64,000 nt of DNA from Streptococcus anginosus. Lineage in GTDB: Bacteria > Bacillota > Bacilli > Lactobacillales > Streptococcaceae. Below the pieces are notes generated by a model. That model searched no databases and had not been told where the DNA came from. It was given only the letters and a program-made list of their open reading frames with translations. The position numbers and the translations under genes were made by a program. Below are positions 18,466 through 27,306 of this stretch, piece by piece (positions within the stretch are counted from its first letter, which is position 1; each line of letters begins with the position of its first letter). The DNA lies in assembly GCF_001697145.1 (NCBI RefSeq), contig NZ_CP012719.1:282501-346500 (forward strand). Reading direction: 5' to 3'.

Positions 18466-19278
18466 TTATAAAAATAGTTTCAATAATTGATGAGCGACTC
18501 CGTCTTGATCATTGGTCAGTGGCAGTTGTTCATCTGCGTAAGGAAGAAGTGTTGGGCTAGCGTTTTTCATGGCATAGCCAGTACCGGCAAAAGCTAACAT
18601 CTCTGTATCATTGTGCTCGTCACCAAAAGCAATCAAATCTTTCCGATCCACGTTCAGAACCTCTAATAAATATTTCAAAGCAAAAGCTTTATTGACGCCT
18701 TTTGGAGTGCATTCGAGGATATTGAGCGGGCCGCCCCAAGTATTGATAGATAATTGTTGTTGATAAAATTGATTCAATTCATCTGCCAAAGCATATTTAT
18801 CATTGGCATGCGTTTGCAAAAGGATACAGTTGGGATTTTTGGTAACTAATTCTGGATTAAATTGATTTTCAGGTTGAAAAGATTCTACACCAAATAATTT
18901 CGGGTCGGCAATCGTTTCATTGGGGGCTGTGATATAAAATTTCTTCCGATATTCTCCAGCAATGAAGTCTGCTTCAATCTCTTCCTTCCTTTTGACAATG
19001 TCTAATAGATATTCTTTATCTAAGGTGATACATCTTTCCTGTTGCCACTTTTTCTCCGGGATATGGGTCAAAGAGCCATTAAAGTTGATCATTGGAGTGT
19101 GCAGTTCCAATTCTTTATAAAATTCCCGAGCCATTCGATAAGGGCGTCCGGTTGTGATGACAACATGATGTCCTTTTTTAGAAATTTTTTTAATGGTTTC
19201 TTTTGTAAATTCAGATAGTTTGCTGTCAGAATTGAGCAAGGTTCCGTCTAAATCTACTGCAATTACTTTTTTTGTCAT
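18466..19278 (-). CDS. Cof-type HAD-IIB family phosphatase
   Basis: 270 aa. The N-terminal HAD motif I DLDGTLLNSD (8-17) has the nucleophile Asp8 and acid/base Asp10. TTGRP (motif II) is near 42-46, with a Lys in the cap region and GDEHNDTEMLAFAG (motif IV) near the C-terminus. These soluble enzymes dephosphorylate sugar phosphates, flavin or pyridoxal precursors. The exact substrate is not readable. It stands alone between a terminator and the divergent DUF1361 gene. Confidence 0.88.
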   Translation of the reverse strand: MTKKVIAVDLDGTLLNSDSKLSEFTKETIKKISKKGHHVVITTGRPYRMAREFYKELELHTPMINFNGSLTHIPEKKWQQERCITLDKEYLLDIVKRKEEIEADFIAGEYRKKFYITAPNETIADPKLFGVESFQPENQFNPELVTKNPNCILLQTHANDKYALADELNQFYQQQLSINTWGGPLNILECTPKGVNKAFALKYLLEVLNVDRKDLIAFGDEHNDTEMLAFAGTGYAMKNASPTLLPYADEQLPLTNDQDGVAHQLLKLFL

Positions 19279-19346
19279 AGTCTACTCTTTCATTTGTGCT
19301 GTTTTCTATTATAGCAGATTTTAAGATGAAAGTGCAGAATTTGTGA

Positions 19347-19352
19347 TATAAT
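19347..19352 (+). promoter_or_regulatory. -10 box of DUF1361 gene
   Basis: TGATATAAT (extended -10, TATAAT at 19347-19352), 33 bp before the ATG, with AAGGAGG in the leader. Confidence 0.5.
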
Positions 19353-19384
19353 GTTTTCTTATATAACGAAGGAGGAAATCGAGT

Positions 19385-19984
19385 ATGCGTAAAACAATTA
19401 TCATTCATATTTTCTTTGCGATTATTTCTGCAATCGTTTATGCTGAAGGAATTTTGACAAAAGGTCCAGATTTGATTTGGAATATGTTTCTAGCTTTGGT
19501 TGCCTATGATGTAGCTTTTATAGCCATTCAATTTAAGAAAAAATGGTTTTTCTTACCTGTAGCAATTCTTTGGCTAGTGTTTTATCCCAATACGTTCTAT
19601 ATGATTACGGACTTGGTACACATGCACTGGGTGAGTGACACCTTGTGGAACCGAGAAAGTCTGCATCTTTTTATGGCCTTTGTTCCAAGTATTTTCTTTG
19701 GGGTTCTATGCGGAATAGAGAGCTGGAATTTGATTTCGGGCTATTTGAAGCTCAAATGGTGGCTGGAATATTTGGCTATTGGAACCGTCTCATTTTTATC
19801 GAGTCTCGCAATTTACATTGGTCGCTATGATCGGCTCAATTCTTGGGATCTAGTCAGCCATCCTACGTTAGTCTTTGAGCGGTTGGCAGCTGCTTTGCAG
19901 AGGGAGCGCCTGTTATTCATTTTAGGGTTTACCTTTATTCAAATCATGTCCTTGGTCTTTTTGAGTAAAAGTCAGTCTAAATAA
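19385..19984 (+). CDS. DUF1361 domain membrane protein
   Basis: 199 aa with about six hydrophobic segments and the DUF1361 landmarks WLVFYPNTFYMITDLVH (near 60-76) and SSLAIYIGRYDRLNSWD (near 138-154). AAGGAGG lies eight bases before the ATG. No biochemical role is established for this family. The conserved polar motif between membrane helices suggests a binding or catalytic site. It is monocistronic, upstream of the purine-type permease. Confidence 0.8.
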   Translation: MRKTIIIHIFFAIISAIVYAEGILTKGPDLIWNMFLALVAYDVAFIAIQFKKKWFFLPVAILWLVFYPNTFYMITDLVHMHWVSDTLWNRESLHLFMAFVPSIFFGVLCGIESWNLISGYLKLKWWLEYLAIGTVSFLSSLAIYIGRYDRLNSWDLVSHPTLVFERLAAALQRERLLFILGFTFIQIMSLVFLSKSQSK

Positions 19985-20102
19985 AGATTTTATGTATAAA
20001 ACATTGAATTAATTTGTTTGTTTTTAAAACTTCTGTTGAAATCATGAATATTTTGTGGTATTATATCTATTATCGTTCGTAAATTTTAAGGAGATTTTAA
20101 AA

Positions 20103-21542
20103 ATGGACAAGTTTTTTAAACTAAAAGAAAACGGTACGACTGTTCGTACAGAAGTTCTTGCTGGTTTAACCACTTTCTTTGCAATGAGTTATATCCTCTT
20201 TGTCAACCCTGAAATGCTCAGTCAAACAGGCATGCCAGCACAAGGTGTTTTCTTAGCGACTATCATTGGGACTGTTGCAGGGACGCTGATGATGGCTTTA
20301 TATGCCAACATTCCTTACGCTCAGGCGCCTGGTATGGGACTGAATGCTTTCTTTACTTATACCGTTGTTTTTGCGCTTGGTTATACTTGGCAAGAAGCAC
20401 TGGCGATGGTTTTTCTTTGTGGGATTATTAGTATTATTGTCACGCTGACTAGGGTTCGTACAATTATTATTCACGCAATTCCAGAGAGTTTAAAATATGC
20501 GATTTCTGGTGGAATTGGGATTTTTCTAGCTTATATTGGAGTTAAAAAAGCTGGACTTTTAAAATTCTCAATTGATCCAGGAACCTATACTGTTGCAGGA
20601 AAAGGTGCTGATAAGGCACAAGCAGCTATTACGGCTAATGGAATGGCAACACCGGGCTTGGTAGATTTTAACAATCCAGCTGTTCTTGTCGCTTTGTTTG
20701 GAATTTTCATCACCATTTTCTTTGTCTTGAAACGTGTGCGCGGAGGTATTGTGTTATCTATTGCGGCAACCACAATCGTAGCCATTTTGGTGGGAGTTGT
20801 AGATCTTTCAAAAATCAATTTTGCTTCCAATAATATCGGTGCTGCTGTTCAGGATTTAGGAAAGATTTTTGGTGCGGCACTAGGTAAAGATGGCTTGTTG
20901 GCTTTGTTTGCAAAACCAGCTCGCATTCCAGAAGTACTTCTTGCCATTTTGGCCTTTTCATTAACAGATATTTTTGATAATATTGGAACTTTGATTAGTA
21001 CAGGGCGTAAAGCAGGTATCTTTAATATTGCAGATGAAGAAGCTGCTAAAGATTCGTCTGGGCTTCAGACTAAAATGGACAAGGCGCTGTTTTCAGACAT
21101 GGTTGGGACAACGATTGGCGCGATTGCAGGGACTTCAAATGTTACGACTTATGTAGAAAGTGCAGCTGGAATTGAAGCGGGCGGTCGTACTGGCTTGACA
21201 GCGCTTGTCGTTGCAGCTTTGTTTGCTGTGTCAAGTTTCTTTAGTCCACTTCTTGCTATTGTACCAACAGTAGCGGTAGCACCTATTCTTATCATTGTGG
21301 GAATTATGATGCTCTCTAGCATGAAAGATATTGAATGGGACGATTTATCAGAAGCAGTACCAGCATTCTTTACATCCGTTTTCATGGGCTTTACTTATAG
21401 TATTACTCATGGTATTGCCGCAGGATTCATCATGTATGCTTTTGTGAAAATCATCAAAGGTGAAGCCAAGGAAGTTCATCCAATTATCTGGGTGTTGGAT
21501 GCTTTGTTTATCCTAAATTTTATCAGTCTAGCTTTGGCTTAA
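20103..21542 (+). CDS. NCS2 family nucleobase permease (AzgA/PbuG type)
   Basis: 479 aa from ATG 20103 (MDKFFKLKENG), with AAGGAG upstream. A 16-codon extension to 20055 has no ribosome site. There are many transmembrane helices, the N-terminal motif TEVLAGLTTFFAMSYILFVNP typical of the COG2252 branch, and the C-terminal GFTYSITHGIAAGF. Members import hypoxanthine, guanine or adenine by proton symport. Between the -10 region and the start, minus-strand TTTACGAACGAT weakly resembles a PurR box, but its position is unusual. Confidence 0.85.
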   Translation: MDKFFKLKENGTTVRTEVLAGLTTFFAMSYILFVNPEMLSQTGMPAQGVFLATIIGTVAGTLMMALYANIPYAQAPGMGLNAFFTYTVVFALGYTWQEALAMVFLCGIISIIVTLTRVRTIIIHAIPESLKYAISGGIGIFLAYIGVKKAGLLKFSIDPGTYTVAGKGADKAQAAITANGMATPGLVDFNNPAVLVALFGIFITIFFVLKRVRGGIVLSIAATTIVAILVGVVDLSKINFASNNIGAAVQDLGKIFGAALGKDGLLALFAKPARIPEVLLAILAFSLTDIFDNIGTLISTGRKAGIFNIADEEAAKDSSGLQTKMDKALFSDMVGTTIGAIAGTSNVTTYVESAAGIEAGGRTGLTALVVAALFAVSSFFSPLLAIVPTVAVAPILIIVGIMMLSSMKDIEWDDLSEAVPAFFTSVFMGFTYSITHGIAAGFIMYAFVKIIKGEAKEVHPIIWVLDALFILNFISLALA

Positions 21543-21554
21543 TGATTGAAAAAT

Positions 21555-21733
21555 CGGGAGTGGGACAAAAATCGGTAATTTCGAAGAAATTTGATTTTGT
21601 CGTCCCACCCCCGCACAGTTGAGTAGGGATGTAAAGGTTTATTTATCAACCGAATAGAACCCACTCAACCACTGCGACTTGCAAGAAACTCATAAAAATC
21701 TGACGAGGTTAAGGACTTTTGCCCCAGCCTCTT
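21555..21733. repeat. dispersed intergenic repeat (GAGTGGGAC...CCCAGCCTC type)
   Basis: Begins with a long hairpin (GGGAGTGGGACAAAAATC paired with GATTTTGTCGTCCCACCCCC, 21555-21613). It continues with a second imperfect stem (CAGTTGAGT...ACTCAACCACTG) and ends in GACTTTTGCCCCAGCCTC. Related pieces occur near 4487, 27957-28302 and 55756. It separates the permease from tsaE and may also act as terminator. Confidence 0.7.
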
Positions 21734-21772
21734 TTCTTTTGTTAAATTTCAGCAGAAAATGAAAACTTCTGG

Positions 21773-21778
21773 TATAAT
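21773..21778 (+). promoter_or_regulatory. tsaE -10 box, leaderless arrangement
   Basis: TGGTATAAT with the -10 at 21773-21778. The ATG of tsaE starts at 21785, which is where the transcript itself should start. Confidence 0.6.
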
Positions 21779-21784
21779 AAAAGA

Positions 21785-22225
21785 ATGTTTAGCCATAATG
21801 AAGATGAGTTGATGGCGTGGGGCGAGAAATTAGGCGCTTTACTCCGAAAACAAGATGTTTTGATTTTAACGGGTGACTTGGGTGCTGGGAAAACAACCTT
21901 CACCAAAGGTTTAGCGCGTGGACTGGGTATCAAACAAATGATTAAAAGTCCGACCTACACTATTGTACGAGAATATGACGGACGCCTGCCGCTTTATCAT
22001 TTGGACGTTTATCGCATTGGGGAAGATCCAGATTCTATTGATTTAGACGATTTTCTCTTTGGAGATGGAGTGACGGTTATTGAATGGGGCGAATTGTTGG
22101 GAGATAGTTTGCCAAGTGACTATCTCAAATTGACAATTTTAAGAAAAAGTGATGGTCGAGAATTGGTCTTTGACGCAAAAGGACATCGAGCTGAGAAACT
22201 GCTTGAGGAATTTGTCAATGGCTGA
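21785..22225 (+). CDS. tsaE: tRNA threonylcarbamoyladenosine biosynthesis ATPase TsaE
   Basis: 146-aa P-loop ATPase working with TsaB and TsaD to make t6A37 in ANN-decoding tRNAs. The Walker A GDLGAGKTT is at 30-38, the SPTYTIVREYDG motif near 57-68 and YHLDVYRI near 74-81. No Shine-Dalgarno sequence precedes the ATG, and the promoter -10 ends only six bases upstream. It overlaps the next gene by 8 bp in the conserved tsaE-GNAT-LCP order of streptococci. Confidence 0.92.
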   Translation: MFSHNEDELMAWGEKLGALLRKQDVLILTGDLGAGKTTFTKGLARGLGIKQMIKSPTYTIVREYDGRLPLYHLDVYRIGEDPDSIDLDDFLFGDGVTVIEWGELLGDSLPSDYLKLTILRKSDGRELVFDAKGHRAEKLLEEFVNG

Positions 22226-22739
22226 GTTAGAGCTAGTTATAAGAGAAGCAGAACCTCAAGATGCCAAATCTTTAATTGATTTTCTTAATCAGGTTGGGCA
22301 AGAGTCAGATTACATGACATTAGATGACGCAGGGATTTTGATGACAGAAGAGCAGATGAGCTCTTTCATTCAACATCAAGCTGCGTCAGATAATCAGATT
22401 TATCTAATTGCACTATTAGAAAATGAAATTGCTGGGCTTGTGAGCATTACAGCTGATTTTCATGAGCGAATTCGTCATATCGGGCAGGTCTTTATCGTGG
22501 TTAAAAGAGCATTTTGGAATCAAGGCTTAGGAAAGTTTCTTTTAGAAGAGGCGATAAATTGGGTAGAGAATTCTGGAGTGATTCGGCGATTAGAATTGAC
22601 TGTACAAGCAAGAAATGAACGTGCTGTTCATTTGTATCAGGCATTTGGATTTGAGATTGAGGGCGTTCAAAAAAGAGGGGCCTATCTTGCAGAAGGGAAA
22701 TTTCTTGATGTTTACCTAATGGGAAAACTGATAGATTAG
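22218..22739 (+). CDS. GNAT family N-acetyltransferase
   Basis: 173 aa from ATG 22218, with GAGG nine bases upstream inside tsaE. The longer frame starting at 22149 lies deep in tsaE and is not needed. The acetyl-CoA binding motif is in the region VVKRAFWNQGLGKFLLEEA (near 94-112), followed by VQARNERAVHLYQAFGF typical of RimJ/RimL-like enzymes. The substrate is unknown. It is co-transcribed between tsaE and the LCP gene. Confidence 0.85.
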   Translation: MAELELVIREAEPQDAKSLIDFLNQVGQESDYMTLDDAGILMTEEQMSSFIQHQAASDNQIYLIALLENEIAGLVSITADFHERIRHIGQVFIVVKRAFWNQGLGKFLLEEAINWVENSGVIRRLELTVQARNERAVHLYQAFGFEIEGVQKRGAYLAEGKFLDVYLMGKLID

Positions 22740-22745
22740 AATAAT

Positions 22746-23861
22746 ATGTTAAAAAAAATTATCTTAATGTTTTTAAGCTTGTGTCTTGTAACGGTTGCAG
22801 GACTAGGCGTTTATGGATTTACGATTTATAACCAATCAACGGATGTATTGTCTAAGACTTACAAGAGCTTTGGGAAAGATACAGATGTTATTGCAGCTAC
22901 CAAACCGCTTACCTTGCTCTTAATGGGGGTGGATACGGGTAGTGGTTCACGCTCAGATCGGTGGGCTGGAAATAGTGACTCCATGATTCTCATGACGGTC
23001 AATCCTAAGACGAAAAAGACTACGATGATGAGTTTGGAGCGGGATATTCTCACCAAAATTAAAACCGCTGATGGGACAACGCAAGCAAAGCTCAATGCGG
23101 CTTATGCAAATGGTGGAGCTGAGCTAGCTATTTCCACAGTGCAAAAGATGATGAATATTCACATTGACCGCTATGTGCTTATCAATATGAAAGGTCTGGT
23201 ACAATTGGTTGATGCTGTTGGCGGTATCACGGTCAATAACACACTTGGTTTCCCTATTTCGATTGAAGAAAATGAACCAGAATACAAAGCAGTTGTTGAA
23301 TCAGGTAAGCAACACATCAACGGAGATCAGGCGTTGGTTTATTCTCGCATGCGTTATCAAGATCCAGAAGGGGATTATGGCCGTCAAAAGCGTCAACGAG
23401 AAGTCATTCAAAAAGTAGTCCAAAAAGTGCTGAGTTTAAATAGTGTCAGCCATTATCAGGCTATTTTAAAAGCTGTTAGCAACAATATGCAGACCAATGT
23501 AGAGTTGTCTTCTGGCAGTATTCCGCAATTATTAGGTTACCAAGATGCTTTCAAAAAGATTGAAAGCAAGCAATTAAAAGGTGAAGATGCCACCTTAGCA
23601 GATGGGGGTTCTTACCAAATCGTCACTTCGGAGCATATGTTGGAAATGCAAAATGTTCTGAGAAAATCGCTTGGCTTGGACGAAGTGACTGAATTGGAAA
23701 CCAATGTGGTTTTATATGAAGAATTGTATGGCAGTGCTGCTCCTAGTTCCAGTCAGTCAGGAAATGGCACAACAACTGGTGCTGCTGATTCTTCTGCGTA
23801 TTCAAGCAATTCTTATGGAACAGATCAAAATGGACAGTATTACGGTCAATACGGACAATGA
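22746..23861 (+). CDS. LytR-CpsA-Psr (LCP) family wall-polymer ligase
   Basis: 371 aa with one N-terminal membrane helix (about 4-26) and an extracellular LCP domain (about 55-235). The domain contains LLMGVDTG, SDSMILMTVNP, MMSLERDILTKI and DRYVLINMKGLVQLVDAVGG. LCP enzymes move teichoic acids or capsule from lipid carrier to peptidoglycan. The tsaE-GNAT-LCP context matches LytR/BrpA of other streptococci. The C-terminal tail (about 330-371) is low-complexity Ser, Gly, Tyr and Gln. No strong ribosome site precedes the ATG, so coupling is likely. Confidence 0.9.
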   Translation: MLKKIILMFLSLCLVTVAGLGVYGFTIYNQSTDVLSKTYKSFGKDTDVIAATKPLTLLLMGVDTGSGSRSDRWAGNSDSMILMTVNPKTKKTTMMSLERDILTKIKTADGTTQAKLNAAYANGGAELAISTVQKMMNIHIDRYVLINMKGLVQLVDAVGGITVNNTLGFPISIEENEPEYKAVVESGKQHINGDQALVYSRMRYQDPEGDYGRQKRQREVIQKVVQKVLSLNSVSHYQAILKAVSNNMQTNVELSSGSIPQLLGYQDAFKKIESKQLKGEDATLADGGSYQIVTSEHMLEMQNVLRKSLGLDEVTELETNVVLYEELYGSAAPSSSQSGNGTTTGAADSSAYSSNSYGTDQNGQYYGQYGQ

Positions 23862-23867
23862 CATGAT

Positions 23868-23902
23868 AAAAAAGAATTTAGCGTGTGTCTAAATTCTTTT
23901 TT
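23868..23902. terminator. bidirectional terminator after LCP gene
   Basis: A 14-bp perfect repeat (AAAAAAGAATTTAG 23868-23881 with CTAAATTCTTTTTT 23889-23902), serving the LCP gene and the convergent 95-aa gene. Confidence 0.8.
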
Positions 23903-23907
23903 ATTTC

Positions 23908-24195
23908 TTAGTTGATGCGAGTGTTCCAGATGTCTTGAATTTGCTGAAGTCGAGCAGTAGTATCTTGCTCAAAAAGTTTGAATTGGTAAGTCAAATCCTG
24001 TGAAATTGTTTGTAGATTGTCTTTTTGCTCTTGAACAACTTGGAGATTTCGTTGAATATTTTGTAGATTGTCTTGAATTCTGTCCATTAGCTCATAACTT
24101 TCAACAGCCTCGTTCATGAGTTTTTCTCTATTTTTAACAAGGCAAAAGCTGGCTGCAGCTGCACCGGTGAATAACAATAGATTACTAAGTTTCAT
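23908..24195 (-). CDS. small membrane-anchored coiled-coil protein
   Basis: 95 aa. The N-terminal hydrophobic stretch (about 4-20, LLLFTGAAAASFCLV) could be a single membrane anchor. Residues 30-90 are polar with regular hydrophobic spacing (IQDNLQNIQRNLQVVQEQ...), predicting a coiled coil. It ends nine bases before the convergent HIT-side reading begins and shares the HIT transcript (same strand, 9-bp gap). No function is known to me. The fixed place behind HIT suggests a conserved streptococcal gene. Confidence 0.7.
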   Translation of the reverse strand: MKLSNLLLFTGAAAASFCLVKNREKLMNEAVESYELMDRIQDNLQNIQRNLQVVQEQKDNLQTISQDLTYQFKLFEQDTTARLQQIQDIWNTRIN

Positions 24196-24204
24196 GGTTT
24201 CTCC

Positions 24205-24615
24205 TTATGCTTTTGAAATTTTTTCGGCTAATTCTGCAAGAGCAGGGAAGTTTGGTTCGTGCGCCACGAAAGTCAGTTTTAAATCATCATTTTCTGTATA
24301 GCGTGGTGCTAAATGGACATGTGTATGGAAGACAGATTGACCGGCAATTTCTTCGTTGTTATTGATGATATTCATTCCCTTTGCACCAGTCGCCTTCATC
24401 ACTTTACGAGCAATATCTGGAATGCGTGCAAAAAGTTGACTGGCAGCTTCACCGTCCATTTCAAGCATGTTGCGGAAATGTTTTTTAGGGACAACCAAGG
24501 TATGTCCGAGCGTTACTTGTGAGATGTCTAAAAATGCTAGAATTTCATCGTCTTCATATACTTTAGAAGCTGGAATTTCTCCTGCAATAATCTTACAAAA
24601 AATGCAATCTGCCAT
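24205..24615 (-). CDS. HIT family nucleotide hydrolase
   Basis: 136 aa from ATG 24615 (preceded by GAGG with eight bases spacing). The N-terminal CIFC zinc-type pair is at residues 4-7 and the histidine triad HTHVHLAP near residues 96-103. HIT proteins hydrolyse dinucleoside polyphosphates or AMP conjugates. It is divergent from ecsA, which begins 68 bp away, a pairing common in Firmicutes. Confidence 0.92.
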   Translation of the reverse strand: MADCIFCKIIAGEIPASKVYEDDEILAFLDISQVTLGHTLVVPKKHFRNMLEMDGEAASQLFARIPDIARKVMKATGAKGMNIINNNEEIAGQSVFHTHVHLAPRYTENDDLKLTFVAHEPNFPALAELAEKISKA

Positions 24616-24683
24616 CAAATTTACCTCTACTTTGCTAGATTTTGTTATAATATAAGAACATTATACCAGAATTTGGAGAAAAT

Positions 24684-25415
24684 ATGTTAGAAATAAAAGG
24701 GCTTACAGGGGGCTATGTGAATATCCCTGTTTTAAAAGACATCAGTTTCACAGTAGGAAATGGGGAACTGGTGGGGTTGATTGGCTTGAATGGTGCGGGT
24801 AAATCCACTACAATCAATGAAATTATCGGACTTTTAACTCCTTATAAGGGTAAAATTTTAATTGACGGTGCCAAACTGCAAGATAGTCCTACGGCCTATC
24901 GTGAGAAAATTGGTTTTATTCCGGAAACACCTAGTTTGTACGAAGAATTGACTTTAAGAGAACATATTGAAACGGTTGCTATGGCCTATGATGTGGAGCA
25001 AAAGGTGGCTTTTGCGCGCGTGGAGAAATTATTGACCATGTTTCGCTTGAAAGAAAAATTAGATTGGTTTCCGGTGCATTTTTCTAAAGGAATGAAGCAA
25101 AAAGTCATGATTATCTGTGCATTTGTGGTTGACCCCAGCCTTTTTATCGTTGATGAACCATTTTTGGGACTTGATCCAGTTGCCATTGCTGACTTGATAG
25201 AGCTTTTGGAGGATGAAAAGGCAAAAGGCAAGTCAATTCTCATGAGCACGCACGTGCTGGATTCGGCAGAAAAGATGTGTGATTCATTCGTGATATTGCA
25301 TAAGGGAGAAATCCGAGCTAAAGGCAATTTAGCAGAATTACGAGCAGAATTTGCCATGCCAGAAGCTAGTCTCAATGACATTTATCTAGCTTTGACAGAA
25401 GAGGCGAGCCTATGA
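24684..25415 (+). CDS. ecsA: ABC transporter ATP-binding protein EcsA
   Basis: 243 aa. Walker A GLNGAGKST at 34-42, signature region HFSKGMKQKV near 132-141, and Walker B LFIVDEPFLGLDP following. EcsAB is a Firmicute ABC system linked to regulated proteolysis, secretion and, in streptococci, peptide signalling. The gene overlaps the permease gene by 4 bp and is divergent from HIT, the standard order. Confidence 0.9.
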   Translation: MLEIKGLTGGYVNIPVLKDISFTVGNGELVGLIGLNGAGKSTTINEIIGLLTPYKGKILIDGAKLQDSPTAYREKIGFIPETPSLYEELTLREHIETVAMAYDVEQKVAFARVEKLLTMFRLKEKLDWFPVHFSKGMKQKVMIICAFVVDPSLFIVDEPFLGLDPVAIADLIELLEDEKAKGKSILMSTHVLDSAEKMCDSFVILHKGEIRAKGNLAELRAEFAMPEASLNDIYLALTEEASL

Positions 25416-26458
25416 GAGAACTGTTTCAAAAGCGCAAACAAGTATTTCGCAATCAATGTTTGAAGTATTCGCGCTATGTTTTTAACGACCATTTTGTCCT
25501 CTTTTTATTAGTTTTTACTGGCTTTTTAGCGGTTCAATACAGTCAGTTGTTGCGAAATTTACCTTCAAATCACCTGCCAATCATTCTTGCTTTAGCAGTT
25601 CTTTTGATTTTATTGTTGCCTCTGGGACGAATCGCGACATATATGGAAAAACCAGATAGTCTATTTTTATTGGTCAAAGAAGAGGAACTAAACAGCTACT
25701 TACAAGAACAAATGCGTTCATCTTATCGATTATGGGCCTTGCTTCAAACGGCTATTCTATTGCTAGCTGCGCCACTTTTTCTTGCTTTAGGTCTGCCATT
25801 TTTGGGATGGCTTATTCTTGTATTTCTTATGTTGCTAGCAAAATGGTTCGTATTTTTGCAGAAAAGTCAAAAATTTTACCAAGGTGCAGGGGTGAATTGG
25901 AGCTATCTCATTGCTTACGAAGAAAGACGAAAACAGACAATCCTGCGTTTCTTTGCTCTCTTTACCAATGTTAAGGGAATTTCCAATAGCGTAAAACGCC
26001 GAGCATATCTTGATGGTTTGACGAATATTCTACCAAAAAGACAGTCAACTACTTGGCAAAATATGTATTTGCGTTCTTATTTGCGCAATGGTGATTTTCT
26101 TGCCTTGACTATACGGTTGCTGTTTCTGTCTCTTTTGGGAATTGGTTTTATCAGTCAATCGTGGATTGCTGCCATATTTGTGGCATTGTTAAATTATCTC
26201 CTGCTATTTCAGTTGACAGCCTTGTACCATGCCTTTGATTACCAATATTTGACGTTCTTATTCCCTTTAGAAATCAACTCAAAGTTAAAAGGAGTGAAAC
26301 AAGTGATTGTTCTTATTGGCTACAGCGTGCTTTTTGTGGAAACAATGATGGCTTTGCTGTTTTTCCAAGATAGAGTAGCTTTGCTTTTTATGATAGGAAT
26401 CACATTGCTACTCTATGTCATTTATTTACCATTCAAATTAAGAAGTTTGGTTGACTAA
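25412..26458 (+). CDS. ecsB: ABC transporter permease EcsB
   Basis: 348 aa with about six to eight hydrophobic segments, a basic N-terminus (RELFQKRKQVFRNQCLKYSRYV) typical of EcsB, and a polar central loop. It pairs with EcsA to form the transporter. It overlaps ecsA by 4 bp and is followed after 50 bp by ccrZ with its own ribosome site. Confidence 0.9.
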   Translation: MRELFQKRKQVFRNQCLKYSRYVFNDHFVLFLLVFTGFLAVQYSQLLRNLPSNHLPIILALAVLLILLLPLGRIATYMEKPDSLFLLVKEEELNSYLQEQMRSSYRLWALLQTAILLLAAPLFLALGLPFLGWLILVFLMLLAKWFVFLQKSQKFYQGAGVNWSYLIAYEERRKQTILRFFALFTNVKGISNSVKRRAYLDGLTNILPKRQSTTWQNMYLRSYLRNGDFLALTIRLLFLSLLGIGFISQSWIAAIFVALLNYLLLFQLTALYHAFDYQYLTFLFPLEINSKLKGVKQVIVLIGYSVLFVETMMALLFFQDRVALLFMIGITLLLYVIYLPFKLRSLVD

Positions 26459-26508
26459 AGGAAGTAAAATTAGTAAAATAGATAGGAAACTTTTTACGGA
26501 GGGGAACA

Positions 26509-27306
26509 ATGGACTTGGTTGATAATGAGCTAACTCTGACACCAATTGCAGGCAAGAGTGGAAAAGCCTACATGGGCACCTATCCAGATGGGGCGCGCGT
26601 TTTCGTCAAGATGAATACAACCCCAATCTTAGTAGGTTTAGCTAGAGAACAAATCGCACCGCAACTATTGTGGAGTCGTCGCATGGCAGATGGCAACGTT
26701 ATGAGTGCGCAAGAGTGGCTGTCAGGAAAGATTTTGACACCAGCTGAAATGGACAAAAAGCAAATTGTAAATATTTTGACGCGTTTGCATCGCTCACGTC
26801 CCTTGATGACACAACTGCGCCGGCTGGGTTATGCTTTGGAGACGCCAGCAGATTTATTGGAATCTTGGTTAGAACATGCACCATTGGCAATTGGAAATAA
26901 TCATTACTTGCGGTCGGTTTTAAATGATATGCGTAGTCATTTACCACAATTTCGCGAGGATCATGCAACAATTGTGCATGGCGATGTGCGTCATAGTAAC
27001 TGGATTGAGACAGATAGTGGATTGGTGTATTTAGTAGATTGGGATTCTGTTCGATTGACAGATCGTATGTTTGATGTGGCTCATATATTAAGCCATTATA
27101 TTCCAGAGGTGCGTTGGAAAGAATGGTTGACCTACTATGGCTATCGGTATAATGAAACGGTATTGAAAAAATTGTACTGGTATGGTCAGTATGCTTACCT
27201 ATGTCAGATTGCTAAGTATTATGAAAATGCAGACTTGGAAAATGTGAATCGGGAGATTTATGCACTACGTAACTTCCGTTCAAAATACGGGAAAAAGGTG
27301 TCATGA
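26509..27306 (+). CDS. ccrZ: cell cycle regulator CcrZ (phosphotransferase fold)
   Basis: 265 aa related to choline/aminoglycoside kinases: HGDVRHSNW (near 161-169) is the catalytic loop and LVDWDSVRL (near 178-186) carries the metal-binding Asp. In pneumococcus the orthologue, encoded between ecsB and trmB as here, couples FtsZ-ring assembly with DnaA-dependent replication start and phosphorylates ribosides. GGAGGGG precedes the ATG. The 3' end overlaps trmB by 4 bp. Confidence 0.9.
   Translation: MDLVDNELTLTPIAGKSGKAYMGTYPDGARVFVKMNTTPILVGLAREQIAPQLLWSRRMADGNVMSAQEWLSGKILTPAEMDKKQIVNILTRLHRSRPLMTQLRRLGYALETPADLLESWLEHAPLAIGNNHYLRSVLNDMRSHLPQFREDHATIVHGDVRHSNWIETDSGLVYLVDWDSVRLTDRMFDVAHILSHYIPEVRWKEWLTYYGYRYNETVLKKLYWYGQYAYLCQIAKYYENADLENVNREIYALRNFRSKYGKKVS

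Noticed and set aside
20080-20095. PurR box upstream of the NCS2 permease
   Set aside because: Two mismatches to the box, only one copy, and located downstream of the -10 rather than at the activator position.
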